Positions 7,433-15,866 of a stretch of DNA of 54,561 nucleotides are shown in pieces. Below the pieces are notes generated by a model. That model searched no databases and was not told the origin of the DNA. It saw only the letters and a program-made list of their open reading frames with translations. The DNA lies in the IMG/VR virus record IMGVR_UViG_3300009103_000042, positions 1 to 54,561 of that record, one strand, 5' to 3'. The position numbers and the translations under genes were made by a program. This stretch comes from a virus. Position 1 is the first letter of the stretch, and every line of letters starts with the position of its first letter.

Positions 7433-7678
7433 ATGAGTAAAGAAATATACGTAATAGCACATACTTATGAAGACATTGATTTAACTATTAGTGTATTTTA
7501 TAGTAATCATAAGGCTGTTAAATATGCTTCAGAGTGGTTTGAAGGTGATGGTTTTAGAAAACCTCATGATATAGATGAACCTATAGAAGAATATTTTTCT
7601 GATTATTGGGAATTTATTCAAGAGGAGCAGGATAATCAATCTAATTTAGCAATAACATTTGAAATCATTAAATTATAA
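7433..7678 (+). CDS. 81-aa hypothetical acidic protein
   Basis: This small acidic protein starts MSKEIYVIAHTYEDIDL and has a Trp/Asp/Glu-rich C-terminal half. No family was recognised. It lies 9 nt after the polymerase gene and 2 nt before the next gene, in the same run. Confidence 0.55.
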   Translation: MSKEIYVIAHTYEDIDLTISVFYSNHKAVKYASEWFEGDGFRKPHDIDEPIEEYFSDYWEFIQEEQDNQSNLAITFEIIKL

Positions 7679-7680
7679 TT

Positions 7681-8019
7681 ATGGAAGAAAATAAACTAAT
7701 AGCAGAATTTATGGGAAGAGAGTATGTAGATGAGAATTTAATTGAGTTTAAAAACTTCTCTGCATATAAAACTATAACATTAGACGAAAATGGGCATCCT
7801 GATGATATAGTTTACACTGATTGCTTTGACCCAGACAATGAATTAGAATATCATACATCTTGGGATTGGCTTATGCCTGTAATAACAAATATTTTAGAAA
7901 AATGTAGTGAGTTAGATGATATGGAAAGATATCATTGTATTATAGACCAAATTCCTCAAATAGACCATACTTACAAAGCAGTAGTAGAATTTATAAAATG
8001 GTATAATAAAAATAAATAA
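7681..8019 (+). CDS. 112-aa hypothetical acidic protein
   Basis: No domain was recognised. The product is acidic with several Trp and a helical C-terminal half (about residues 60-110) containing CSELDDMERYHCIIDQIPQ. It is packed between two other small genes with 2-nt spacing on both sides. Confidence 0.55.
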   Translation: MEENKLIAEFMGREYVDENLIEFKNFSAYKTITLDENGHPDDIVYTDCFDPDNELEYHTSWDWLMPVITNILEKCSELDDMERYHCIIDQIPQIDHTYKAVVEFIKWYNKNK

Positions 8020-8021
8020 TT

Positions 8022-8174
8022 ATGGAAAATTGTCGGTTTTGTAGTAAACCTACTCCAAATACAAGAATATGGAAATTAGGGAGCCGTAAGTTTATTTCTC
8101 CATTTTGTGATGATGAATGCAAGAGTGAGTATGAAAAAATTAAACAAGAGATAGGTAAACAAAAAAAAAAATAG
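8022..8174 (+). CDS. 50-aa zinc-finger protein
   Basis: ATG at 8022, 2 nt after the preceding stop, opens a 50-codon frame ending in TAG (8172-8174). CRFC (residues 4-7) and CDDEC (29-33) give a four-Cys treble-clef or zinc-ribbon pattern. A Lys-rich helix follows, encoded partly by a run of A. It is short, but the cysteine pattern and operon-like spacing support it. A nucleic-acid-binding role is likely but unproven. Confidence 0.6.
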   Translation: MENCRFCSKPTPNTRIWKLGSRKFISPFCDDECKSEYEKIKQEIGKQKKK

Positions 8175-8177
8175 AAA

Positions 8178-8516
8178 ATGGCAAATAATGAAGAAGCTAA
8201 AACATATAATGAATTTTATGGTGTTTACTATGATACCATTGTAAATAAACAACCTAATGATAATAAGGTTTGGACTAAAGAACATTTAGAAATGCTTGAT
8301 GTATGTACAAAAAGCAACGAAGGAATACGCAATATGGTTAAGTATTTCGAAAGAAAAGGTAAATCTATTAAAGCCATGCAAAGAAAAAGAGCATATGAGA
8401 GATTAGAGTTTTTAAATAAATTACTCCTGGAATTTGAATATCAGGACAAGTATGAGTTGCTAAAAAGCACCATATCTGAAATAAAGTTTCTTAAAAAGTT
8501 TCTAAATATAAATTAA
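8178..8516 (+). CDS. 112-aa protein, possible Myb/SANT-like helix-turn-helix
   Basis: From about residue 34 the sequence runs WTKEHLEMLDVC, then SNEGIRNMVKYFERKGKSIKA, then RKRAYERL. This is the pattern of a Trp-starting three-helix Myb/SANT or related DNA-binding fold. A Leu/Lys-rich helix completes the C-terminus. The fold is inferred by eye only. Its stop overlaps the next start (TAATGA). Confidence 0.5.
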   Translation: MANNEEAKTYNEFYGVYYDTIVNKQPNDNKVWTKEHLEMLDVCTKSNEGIRNMVKYFERKGKSIKAMQRKRAYERLEFLNKLLLEFEYQDKYELLKSTISEIKFLKKFLNIN

Positions 8517-8767
8517 TGAAACAGAATAAATATTACATATTTGGTAAAAGTGCAGTTGATATAGTGGAAGAAAATGAATTAAATTTTTCAGAGATACAGA
8601 TTGCTAATAAGATTCAAAGAGAAGATATTTTTTATGAGATATTGGAGTTTAATATGTCAAATCCAAATCCTGATTTATTATTAGCTGCCTATGATGGGTG
8701 GATGGCTCATTATCCTATTACTAAATCTCTTTATAATTTATTAAAAAAACACGAAGGTGGAAACTAA
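8516..8767 (+). CDS. 83-aa hypothetical protein
   Basis: This small acidic helical protein was not recognised. It overlaps the preceding gene by 1 nt and the following zinc-finger gene by 11 nt, so all three are probably translated in a coupled way. Confidence 0.5.
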   Translation: MKQNKYYIFGKSAVDIVEENELNFSEIQIANKIQREDIFYEILEFNMSNPNPDLLLAAYDGWMAHYPITKSLYNLLKKHEGGN

Positions 8768-9146
8768 AACTTGTTCAACATGTGGAGAAACAAAAAGTTT
8801 GGATAACTATTATAAAGATAAAAAAGCTAGTGATGGCTTAGTATTTCAATGCAAGAAGTGTTACGGAATAAGAATGAAAAAACATAATTCTAAACCTTCT
8901 TCGATGGAAAAAAGAAGAATATTTCAGAGAAAAAGGAGCAAAACTCCTAAAGCTAAGAAATATTTTGCTAAATACCATAGAAAATGGAGAAAAGAGAGGT
9001 CTTTTGATAACGATGCTTATATATCTAGATTAATAACCCATAAATCTCCTGAATTAGAGAAGAAAGATATTACAAAAGAGATGTTGGAACTTAAAAGGAA
9101 GCATCTTAAGATGTGTAGAGCTCTTAGGGAAATGAAAGGTAAATAA
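8757..9146 (+). CDS. Basic zinc-ribbon protein, paralogue of the next gene
   Basis: GTG start at 8757 inside the previous gene. CSTCGETKSLDNYY (from residue 6) and CKKC (about 33-36) form the zinc ribbon seen at the N-terminus of many phage HNH or endonuclease VII-like proteins, but no HNH or nuclease motif follows. The middle is strongly basic (Arg/Lys-rich). The C-terminal 40 residues (AYISRLIT... ELKRKHLKMCRAL) resemble the end of the neighbouring 146-aa protein, so the two appear to be paralogues. Likely DNA or RNA binding (inference). Confidence 0.6.
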   Translation: METKTCSTCGETKSLDNYYKDKKASDGLVFQCKKCYGIRMKKHNSKPSSMEKRRIFQRKRSKTPKAKKYFAKYHRKWRKERSFDNDAYISRLITHKSPELEKKDITKEMLELKRKHLKMCRALREMKGK

Positions 9147-9163
9147 ATTAATAGTAGACAATT

Positions 9164-9604
9164 ATGAAAACTAGAGAATGTATGGACTGTAGTGTCAGTA
9201 TTGCAGAGAGGCATCATAGTTCTGTTAGATGTGAAAGTTGTCAAAAAGAAAATCATAAAAAATTAAAAAAGAAGAATAGGATAAAACATAGAGAGACAAT
9301 AAAAGCCGCAGCTAGGGAGTATCGTAAAAAAAATAATGCCAAGAGGACAGCTTATAACAAAGAAAGATATACATCTAGTTATAGAAGAAAGCGTTATTTG
9401 AAAGACAAAGAGATTGAAGCAGCTAGATGGCGAGAGCATAAAAAAAATATAACAGATGTATATATAAAAGACCTATTGACATCTAATAGGGCGAAGAAGG
9501 GATGTCCTTTAAAAAGGGCGGATCTTCCTCCTGAGTTAATAGCTCTTAAAAGAAAGGAGGTACAAATAAAGAGAGAGTTAGATAAAATAAAAGAGAGAAA
9601 GTAA
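9164..9604 (+). CDS. Basic zinc-ribbon protein, paralogue of the previous gene
   Basis: The 146-aa product has CMDC (residues 6-9) and CESC (about 23-26), then a long Lys/Arg-rich helical stretch with RKKN, KERY and RRKRYLK. The C-terminal segment VYIKDLLT... ELIALKRKEVQIKREL parallels that of the protein encoded upstream. No catalytic motif is visible. The high charge suggests binding to nucleic acid. Confidence 0.6.
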   Translation: MKTRECMDCSVSIAERHHSSVRCESCQKENHKKLKKKNRIKHRETIKAAAREYRKKNNAKRTAYNKERYTSSYRRKRYLKDKEIEAARWREHKKNITDVYIKDLLTSNRAKKGCPLKRADLPPELIALKRKEVQIKRELDKIKERK

Positions 9605-9639
9605 ATTAAATTAACCATTAACCATTAATAACTAACAAC

Positions 9640-9939
9640 ATGGCTAGAAAAGCAAAAAGTGCAGCAGTTACAAAAACAAAAACTGCTACAGTACGTAAAA
9701 AAGCAAATGTAAAGGCTGTTCCTATGACAAAATCCATAGCACAAATTAGAAGTGCATGTATTACTTATGGGGACCATAATCATTCTGAATTTCTAACTAC
9801 CAGTGATCCAGAAGTTAAGGAAAAAGCAGGTAAGAATGCAATGACTGGTTATAAACAAGCTATTGACGCTTTCAAGGTTCAGTTAATCTATAAGAAGATG
9901 ACTGGGTGTACTAAGAAAGTATCATTTGGCGAAGAATAG
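9640..9939 (+). CDS. 99-aa protein with basic histone-like N-terminus
   Basis: The first 30 residues are Lys/Ala/Thr-rich (MARKAKSAAVTKTKTATVRK), like the tails of small DNA-binding proteins. The remainder (residues 31-99) is a compact alpha/beta-looking domain that was not recognised. It lies 6 nt before the SF2 helicase gene and is probably translated with it. Confidence 0.6.
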   Translation: MARKAKSAAVTKTKTATVRKKANVKAVPMTKSIAQIRSACITYGDHNHSEFLTTSDPEVKEKAGKNAMTGYKQAIDAFKVQLIYKKMTGCTKKVSFGEE

Positions 9940-9945
9940 GAAATC

Positions 9946-11157
9946 ATGGAGACATTAACTGTAGCTAGAGATAGAATTCAATCAGAAGCTCTTGAAGCCT
10001 GGATAAAATCAGGCCAGAGAGGTACTATTGAAATGATTACTGGTTTGGGTAAAACCAAGATAGCTATGGAAGCTGTCAAAATGTTACCTAAAGAATCTAA
10101 GATTTTATTCTTAGCGGAAGTTAAGGATAGAGAATTAGAGGTTCGTAAGGAACAAGAGAAATGGGATACCCAGAAATGGGATATCTCATTCTCTTGCTAC
10201 CAATCTGCTTATAAGTGGAAAGGTACTGAATGGGATCTTGTCATAGCTGATGAGATTCACGATTCTTTAACTCCTGAGTATTTTAAGTTTTATCGTAATA
10301 ATAAGTATAATCAGATTATGGGACTTTCTGCTACTATAGATGAGAGAGCAGTAGTATCAGAAGATGATGAGTTTAAAATAACAAAAGGAATTCTTTTAAA
10401 AGAAGTAGCTCCTGTTTGTTATACTTACGATATTAATGATGGTCAGGTAGATGGAACATCTAGACCTTTGGATATTTACGTTATTAATCACAGATTAGAT
10501 ATTTATAACAAAAATGTTCCAGCAGGTAATGATAAGAAGAGGTGGTATCAAACTGAGTTTGGAGCTTACTCTTATAAAGATATGATATTCAAAAAAGCAA
10601 CTAGATCTCCTGATGATGTTAGACAAAGGAGAATACATGTTGCTTCTGCTGCCAGAGCCAAGTTATTGTATGAACTTCCAAGTAAGATAACTGTAATTAA
10701 GAAATTACTTAATAATATTATTGGAAGAACTATACTATTTGGCAATTCTTTAGAATCATTAGAAAAGATAACTTCCAATGTTATAAGTTCTCATAGGACA
10801 GATAAAGAGAATAAACAAACTAGAGAAGACTTTGATAATGGTAAATTAAATCTTATAGCTGCGTTTAAGAAATTAAAGCAAGGAGCTAACCTTAACAACC
10901 TAGACAATTGTGTGATCATGTCTTATTATTCAAAGGAAAAGGATTTAATTCAAAGAATTGGCAGACTCCGTAATAATGGAGAAATAGGAAGGATATTCAT
11001 ATTAGTAACTGCCAATACTCAAGAAGTAGTATGGTTTAAAAGAATGACTGAGAGCATGAATGAAAGTAATCTTAATATAATACAATGTAAAGATGTTGAT
11101 GATTGTATCTCTAAAATTGATTATTATGGAAATAAGAGAAAAGATACCCTTTCATAG
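9946..11157 (+). CDS. SF2 DNA/RNA helicase
   Basis: This 403-aa DEAD/DEAH-type helicase shows Walker A TGLGKTK (residues 32-38), motif II DEIH (102-105), motif III SAT (128-130), and in the second RecA lobe motif VI QRIGRLRNNG (about 336-345). It is the compact size of phage replication helicases such as T4 UvsW-like proteins. It could remodel forks or recombination intermediates. The ATG follows GGAAATC closely behind the previous stop. TAG stop; the next gene begins inside its 3' end. Confidence 0.9.
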   Translation: METLTVARDRIQSEALEAWIKSGQRGTIEMITGLGKTKIAMEAVKMLPKESKILFLAEVKDRELEVRKEQEKWDTQKWDISFSCYQSAYKWKGTEWDLVIADEIHDSLTPEYFKFYRNNKYNQIMGLSATIDERAVVSEDDEFKITKGILLKEVAPVCYTYDINDGQVDGTSRPLDIYVINHRLDIYNKNVPAGNDKKRWYQTEFGAYSYKDMIFKKATRSPDDVRQRRIHVASAARAKLLYELPSKITVIKKLLNNIIGRTILFGNSLESLEKITSNVISSHRTDKENKQTREDFDNGKLNLIAAFKKLKQGANLNNLDNCVIMSYYSKEKDLIQRIGRLRNNGEIGRIFILVTANTQEVVWFKRMTESMNESNLNIIQCKDVDDCISKIDYYGNKRKDTLS

Positions 11158-11641
11158 TTATGGAGTTAAGCCAAATTCTTTAATAATAAAAGATCTTAAT
11201 AAGATTAGGTTCTCTGTAGAAAAAGAATTTAAAACCTCTGTAAGAACAAAAGGACATTCAAGGAAAGAAGTAGATACCAAAAAGGTATTTATATCCTTAG
11301 TTCTAAATGTTTACAATAAGATTCAGAAAAAACTAGGGTTGCGTAAAGTGACTCTAGTTTCTCTTGCTAGATATATGAGATATAGCAGCCATTCATCTAT
11401 TTCTTTACATTATATTAATAGTGTTAAAGGACATATGGCAGTGGAAGAATATATTATGGAAAATAAAGACTTGAAAGAGAGGTACCTTGTGCTAAAAGAA
11501 GAAGTAGAAAAGGGAAAGTTTATAACTTTCAAGAGTTTTTTAATAGCAAAAAGAAATGAATTACTTTCAGAAATAGAGGCTATTAATGATTATCTTAAAA
11601 AAGAACATCATGACGAAGAAGTTAAAGAAGGATCAGAATAA
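11126..11641 (+). CDS. Replication-module protein with possible DnaA domain IV-like HTH
   Basis: The ATG at 11126 (product starting MEIREKIPFHSYG) is preferred over the in-frame ATG at 11093, which would overlap the helicase gene more deeply. Near residues 70-105 the sequence runs KVTLVSLARYMRYSSHSSISLHYI. This loosely resembles the DnaA C-terminal DNA-binding signature, where a D-H-T/S-T/S segment precedes a helix. A Glu/Lys-rich helical tail follows. An initiator or origin-binding role fits its position between two helicases but is not shown. It overlaps the next gene. Confidence 0.5.
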   Translation: MEIREKIPFHSYGVKPNSLIIKDLNKIRFSVEKEFKTSVRTKGHSRKEVDTKKVFISLVLNVYNKIQKKLGLRKVTLVSLARYMRYSSHSSISLHYINSVKGHMAVEEYIMENKDLKERYLVLKEEVEKGKFITFKSFLIAKRNELLSEIEAINDYLKKEHHDEEVKEGSE

Positions 11642-11768
11642 AAAAGCTGTTATAAAAATCCAAATTAAAGACGAGCAAGATATAATTATAAATAAAATAA
11701 TAAAAAGATATGAAGAAGAGAAAATTGGTAATGAAGAAATTGCCATGCTACAAGATAAATATTTTTGA
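11610..11768 (+). CDS. 52-aa charged helical protein
   Basis: The start was placed at ATG 11610, inside the end of the preceding gene; an upstream ATG at 11586 is possible. The product is Lys/Glu/Ile-rich and probably one long helix. No function was recognised. Overlap with both neighbours is typical of the compact gene packing here. Confidence 0.4.
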   Translation: MTKKLKKDQNKKAVIKIQIKDEQDIIINKIIKRYEEEKIGNEEIAMLQDKYF

Positions 11769-11817
11769 TTTTATTCCTATTTTAGTTATATTTGCTATGA
11801 GCTATAGAGTTTGGTAA
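11731..11817 (+). CDS. Possible 28-aa membrane micropeptide
   Basis: ATG at 11731, in a different frame from the 52-aa gene, gives MKKLPCYKINIFDFIPILVI and then FAMSYRVW, ending in TAA. A basic start followed by a hydrophobic stretch looks like a tiny single-pass membrane peptide, and it fills the gap before 11851. It could be chance in AT-rich DNA. Confidence 0.25.
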   Translation: MKKLPCYKINIFDFIPILVIFAMSYRVW

Positions 11818-11850
11818 AAATCAATTTTTAACCCTAATAAATCTGTAAGA

Positions 11851-12414
11851 ATGGAAGTAGATATTAATCTGCTGGTGGAGACTAATCTCACACCAGATGA
11901 GTATGTATTCCTCTATTATTTGGCAAAAGGTCAGATATATAGTGTGAATTTAAGAGCAGATTATGACAAACTTGAAAAAGCAGGGTTTATTAAACAAGGA
12001 GAACGTATTCATATAAGGAAAAGAGGAATTGATCTCATAAATAATAAAATACCTATTGCAAAAAAGGATGTCAAATTTGTTGACACTGTTTCTCATTGGA
12101 TAGACGATTGGAGAAATTTATTCCCTAAAGGAATAAAGACTGCGGGATATGCTATTAAAGGAACAAGAGGAGGGTGTTTAAAGAAGATGAAGAAATTCGT
12201 CAAAGAACACAAAGAAGTAACTAAAGAGCAAATTTTTAATGCTACTGAACTCTACGTAGAGGAAAAAAGAAGAGTTAGATATGCATATATGAGAATTGCA
12301 GATTATTTTATTGAGAAAGATGGGGGATCTCTGTTGGAAAGTTATATAGAACAACTAGAAAACAACGAAACAGTATCTGATCAAAGAGTTAATACTTTGA
12401 CAGATGATATATAA
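11851..12414 (+). CDS. 187-aa candidate winged-helix replication protein (helicase loader?)
   Basis: Residues 12-65 (NLTPDEYVFLYYLAKG... YDKLEKAGFIKQ... GIDLI) follow the helix-helix-turn-recognition helix-wing order of a winged-helix domain. The C-terminal part is helical and basic. It overlaps the DnaB-like helicase gene by 11 nt. Phage replisome organisers and loaders often combine such a domain with a helical helicase-binding part, so a loader role is suggested by context only. Confidence 0.55.
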   Translation: MEVDINLLVETNLTPDEYVFLYYLAKGQIYSVNLRADYDKLEKAGFIKQGERIHIRKRGIDLINNKIPIAKKDVKFVDTVSHWIDDWRNLFPKGIKTAGYAIKGTRGGCLKKMKKFVKEHKEVTKEQIFNATELYVEEKRRVRYAYMRIADYFIEKDGGSLLESYIEQLENNETVSDQRVNTLTDDI

Positions 12415-13486
12415 TGATGTAATAGAGAAAATAAGGAGAGGCCGTGAGGGTCTTAATACTGGATTATCTATGGGATTTGAGAGGCTTGTAGATCATATTC
12501 CAGGAATACAACAAGGTACTTATTACTTAATAGGAGGAGAGACCGGAAGTGGTAAGACAGCCTTTACAGATTCATGCTTTTTGTATAATCCCTATGATTG
12601 GATGAAGGCTAATTCTAAAGACGGTATTGATTTAAAAATATTTTACTGGTCCTTAGAGATAGACAAAACAATTAAGGTAACTAAAGCAATCTGTAGAAAA
12701 TTATATTTGGACTATGGTATATTAACAGATATTAATTTTGTTTTATCCAGAGGCAAAAATAGAATCAGTAAGGAAGTATATGAAGCAGTTAAATTTACAA
12801 AAGATTACTTCTATCAATTAGAAGATTGTCTTACTATTATAGATGCTGCAGAGAATCCTACTGGAATTTATAAGTTTATGAATAATTATGCTAATGAAAA
12901 TGGGGATATTATTTATAAAAAGATAAGGTCAGGAGAAGATACTATTAATGTTTTTGATAAATATATTCCATATAATCCAGATAGATATGTCCTAATAATT
13001 ATAGATCACATCGCACTAATGAAAAGAGAGCGAGGATTTAACCAGAAGGATAATATAGATAAAATGAGTGAATATTTAATTCCACTTAGAAATAACTTCA
13101 ATTTTATTCCAGTAGTTGTTCAGCAATTGGGAAGAGGATTATCTCAAACTGATAGATTTAAATTGGATAGAGTAGAACCACAACTATCAGATTTTAAAGA
13201 TAGTGGAAATACTCAACAAGATGCTAATGTTGTATTATCATTATTTTCACCACGGAAATATGAAATAGAAAATTTTAGAGGATATGACATTATAAAACTT
13301 AAGGATAGATTTAGAAGTTTATCTATTCTTAAAAACAGAGATGGGGCTGCAGACATTAGAATAGGTTTGCAATTTGTAGGTGAAGTAGGACATTTTCAAG
13401 AGATACCTCCTTCTAAACAATTTAAAGATGATCCATCTTTGTATAATAAAGTAATTGACGTTAATAATAAAAATAACAATAAATGA
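12404..13486 (+). CDS. DnaB-like replicative helicase (RecA fold)
   Basis: This 360-aa SF4 helicase ATPase core carries Walker A GGETGSGKT (residues 44-52), a Walker B strand RYVLIIIDHIALM (about 194-206), and VVVQQLGRG (about 236-244) as the H3-like sensor. The DnaB N-terminal domain is missing, as in several phage helicases. It overlaps the upstream gene by 11 nt and the following RecA-fold ATPase by 4 nt, so these proteins are made together. It should unwind DNA for the family A polymerase. Confidence 0.85.
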   Translation: MIYNDVIEKIRRGREGLNTGLSMGFERLVDHIPGIQQGTYYLIGGETGSGKTAFTDSCFLYNPYDWMKANSKDGIDLKIFYWSLEIDKTIKVTKAICRKLYLDYGILTDINFVLSRGKNRISKEVYEAVKFTKDYFYQLEDCLTIIDAAENPTGIYKFMNNYANENGDIIYKKIRSGEDTINVFDKYIPYNPDRYVLIIIDHIALMKRERGFNQKDNIDKMSEYLIPLRNNFNFIPVVVQQLGRGLSQTDRFKLDRVEPQLSDFKDSGNTQQDANVVLSLFSPRKYEIENFRGYDIIKLKDRFRSLSILKNRDGAADIRIGLQFVGEVGHFQEIPPSKQFKDDPSLYNKVIDVNNKNNNK

Positions 13487-14163
13487 GTGAATTAATAGGC
13501 ATAGTAGGAGAAAGTGGAACTGGCAAATCTACTGCTGTTAGAACATTATCTCCTAAAGAAACAGTAATAATCAGTTGTATAGGAAAACCTTTACCAATCA
13601 AGGGATGGAAGAAAAATTATACTCCATTTAAAGGAAAAGAAGGTAATTTCTTTGAGTCTGATATTTCTGCTGAGATCATTAAATGCATGAGTCATATATC
13701 TGAAAATAGAAAGGATATTAAAAACATTGTAATTGATGACTGGCAATATGTTATGAGTAATGAATATATGAGAAGGTCTGCGGAAAAGGGCTTTGATAAA
13801 TTCACTGAGATAGGTAAGAATGCTTGGTCTACTTTAAATAAGGCTAAATCAATGAGAGATGATATTAAAGTATTTATACTAACTCACAGCGATACTCAAC
13901 CAGGAGAATTTGGTGCTGCTCCTGTAATTAAAATTAAAACAATAGGTAAATTGTTAGATGATAAGATTAATCCAGCAGGTCTATTTTCTATTCTGTTATA
14001 TACAGATGTAAATAAAAAGGAAGATGGAGAAATGGAGTACAGATTCATCACTAACAATAACGGACATTATCCTGCTAAATCACCAATGGGTATGTTTACA
14101 GACCTTTATATTCCTAATGATCTAGGTTTTGTAAGTAAAACCATAGAGGAATATTATGGATAA
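13483..14163 (+). CDS. RecA-fold ATPase, Sak4-like
   Basis: This 226-aa protein starts with a P-loop (GIVGESGTGKST, residues 6-17). It has Walker B NIVIDDWQYV (about 83-92) and the strand KVFILTHSD (about 132-140), as in the AAA_24/Sak4 group of phage single-strand annealing or RecA-like ATPases. Sak4 relatives work with a phage SSB, and an SSB-like gene follows directly at 14202. A terminase or general AAA role is less likely given its size and context. Confidence 0.75.
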   Translation: MSELIGIVGESGTGKSTAVRTLSPKETVIISCIGKPLPIKGWKKNYTPFKGKEGNFFESDISAEIIKCMSHISENRKDIKNIVIDDWQYVMSNEYMRRSAEKGFDKFTEIGKNAWSTLNKAKSMRDDIKVFILTHSDTQPGEFGAAPVIKIKTIGKLLDDKINPAGLFSILLYTDVNKKEDGEMEYRFITNNNGHYPAKSPMGMFTDLYIPNDLGFVSKTIEEYYG

Positions 14164-14201
14164 TAAATCAATCAATTAATTAATTTCAAAACAAAACAAT
14201 T

Positions 14202-14798
14202 ATGAGTTTTAAAACTAAAGGACACACTGTAGAAGAAACAAGCTTTGTATCCAACTTTCTGTCTCCTGGTATCCATGAGGCTAAAATCCAAAAAATAGAG
14301 TTCTTTGAAGCAGCTTCGGGAACTCCTGGTATGAAAATTACACATGAAGGTCGTCCTATGGAAGATCTAGGAGGTGCAGGACAAGTAGCAGAGACTACTT
14401 GGTGGTTAAGCGATAATGCTTGGAATTATACTATAGATAGGTTAGTTATTATGGCCGATAAATTAGGAGTAAGGTCAGCTTTAGATGCAGTAGATGAAGA
14501 GTCTCCTGAACAATATGCTAAGGCACTAGATGGAATATTTAAAAATAAGGCAGCTAGATGGAAATTTGCTGGAGAAGAGATTGCAGGTAAAGAGGGTAAA
14601 CAAAACTGGTTTAAAGCTAGCTTAGCTGGTTATGGTTTTGTAGAAGCTTTAAGTACTGAACCTAGTAAGCTTTCTTTCGATGAGTCCAATAAATATGACA
14701 TGAAGAAATTACCTGTAGCAGATTCTGAGACTGCTTCAAGTAATGGTACTACTGCAACTGCAGCAGTATCTAGCGAAGATGACGACCCCTGGGTTTAG
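14202..14798 (+). CDS. Probable single-stranded DNA-binding protein
   Basis: The 198-aa product has a beta-rich body (residues 1-150) with GIHEAKIQKIEFFEA and TWWLSDNAW. A Ser/Thr/Ala-rich linker follows, and the protein ends in SSEDDDPWV. The acidic tip ending in Pro plus a hydrophobic residue mirrors the DDDIPF tail with which bacterial SSB recruits partners. Its place between the Sak4-like ATPase and the primase supports the call. The OB fold itself was not proven. TAG is the stop, followed by a terminator. Confidence 0.7.
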   Translation: MSFKTKGHTVEETSFVSNFLSPGIHEAKIQKIEFFEAASGTPGMKITHEGRPMEDLGGAGQVAETTWWLSDNAWNYTIDRLVIMADKLGVRSALDAVDEESPEQYAKALDGIFKNKAARWKFAGEEIAGKEGKQNWFKASLAGYGFVEALSTEPSKLSFDESNKYDMKKLPVADSETASSNGTTATAAVSSEDDDPWV

Positions 14799-14830
14799 TC
14801 ATCTGAGGCAAATGGTGAAAAGGTAAATTA

Positions 14831-14852
14831 GGGAGAGTAATCTCCCTTTTTT
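14831..14852 (+). terminator. Rho-independent terminator
   Basis: GGGAGA (14831-14836), loop GTAA, TCTCCC (14841-14846), then six T. It lies between the SSB-like and primase genes and may limit primase expression relative to SSB. Confidence 0.8.
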
Positions 14853-14876
14853 ATCCTTCTAATATTTGGTATTAAT

Positions 14877-15866
14877 ATGTATAACACTAAAGGACATCAA
14901 ATACTAAGTGTTGATAATATTCTGGAAAAAATAACTGAATATGATATTTTCAAGTATTATATAGAATCATTTGAAAAACCTGGTAAAAAATTCTGTTCTG
15001 AACTAAGAGCAGATAAAAATCCTTCTTGCAGTATAAAGGTAATGGCATCTGGTAAAGCAGTTTATAGAGACTGGGCTACTGGAGAGGTTTATGATTGTTT
15101 TAAATATGTACAGCAAAAATATAGTCTTAAGTACCATGAGTGTCTAAGAGTAGTGTCTAATGATTTTAATTTAGGACTCAGTTCTGGAGACATAGAACTT
15201 AAGAAAACTAAGGCTATTATAGGTGAGCATTTTAAGAAACAACCTAAATACTCAGATACTTCTATTAAGATAGTATCTATTCCTTTTACTAGTATTGGAA
15301 AATCTTACTGGGAATGCTATGGTATAAGTGAAAATGTTTTAAATAAATATCAAGTTAAACAAATTTCTCATTATTACATTAATACTTCTCTTATTACAAT
15401 TCCTAAAAAAGAAATAGCTTTTGCATATTCTTTTGGTAATTATAAGTATAAGATATTAAGACCTTCTGGGAATAAGTGGAAATGGATAAGTAATGTTAGT
15501 TCGAGTATAGTACAAGGACTTAAACAACTAGAAGAGTGTGGTGATACATTATTTATTACAAAGTCATTGAAAGATGTAATGGTACTTCATTCTTTGGGAT
15601 TTGATGCTATTGCTCCTCAGTCTGAGAATACAATTATACCTTTAAAAATAATTGTTTATCTTAAGAGCTGCTGGAGAAGAATTATTATCTATTATGATAA
15701 TGATGATCCTGGTATTACAGCCTCTAAAGAACATTCTGAACTATATAAAGTAGGATATGTTCATAATAACCTAGATGATCCTAAGGATGCATCTGATTAT
15801 TTTGTTAGGTATGGAGGAGATAATCTCAAAAAAATGATAATGCATTTAATTAAAAAACATGACTAA
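14877..15866 (+). CDS. DnaG-type primase (Toprim)
   Basis: This 329-aa protein has an N-terminal domain (residues 34-90) that follows the DnaG zinc-domain order, CSELRADKNPSCSI... YRDWATGEVYDCFKYV. The full CHC2 zinc ligand set is not present, as in many phage primases with a zinc-less domain. The Toprim part shows FITKSLKDVMVL (about 224-235) and IIIYYDNDDPG (about 274-284). At the place of the usual Toprim Glu (EG.kD) there is Lys-Ser, a variation worth noting. It overlaps the RusA-like gene by 8 nt. It should make primers for the phage fork. Confidence 0.8.
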   Translation: MYNTKGHQILSVDNILEKITEYDIFKYYIESFEKPGKKFCSELRADKNPSCSIKVMASGKAVYRDWATGEVYDCFKYVQQKYSLKYHECLRVVSNDFNLGLSSGDIELKKTKAIIGEHFKKQPKYSDTSIKIVSIPFTSIGKSYWECYGISENVLNKYQVKQISHYYINTSLITIPKKEIAFAYSFGNYKYKILRPSGNKWKWISNVSSSIVQGLKQLEECGDTLFITKSLKDVMVLHSLGFDAIAPQSENTIIPLKIIVYLKSCWRRIIIYYDNDDPGITASKEHSELYKVGYVHNNLDDPKDASDYFVRYGGDNLKKMIMHLIKKHD

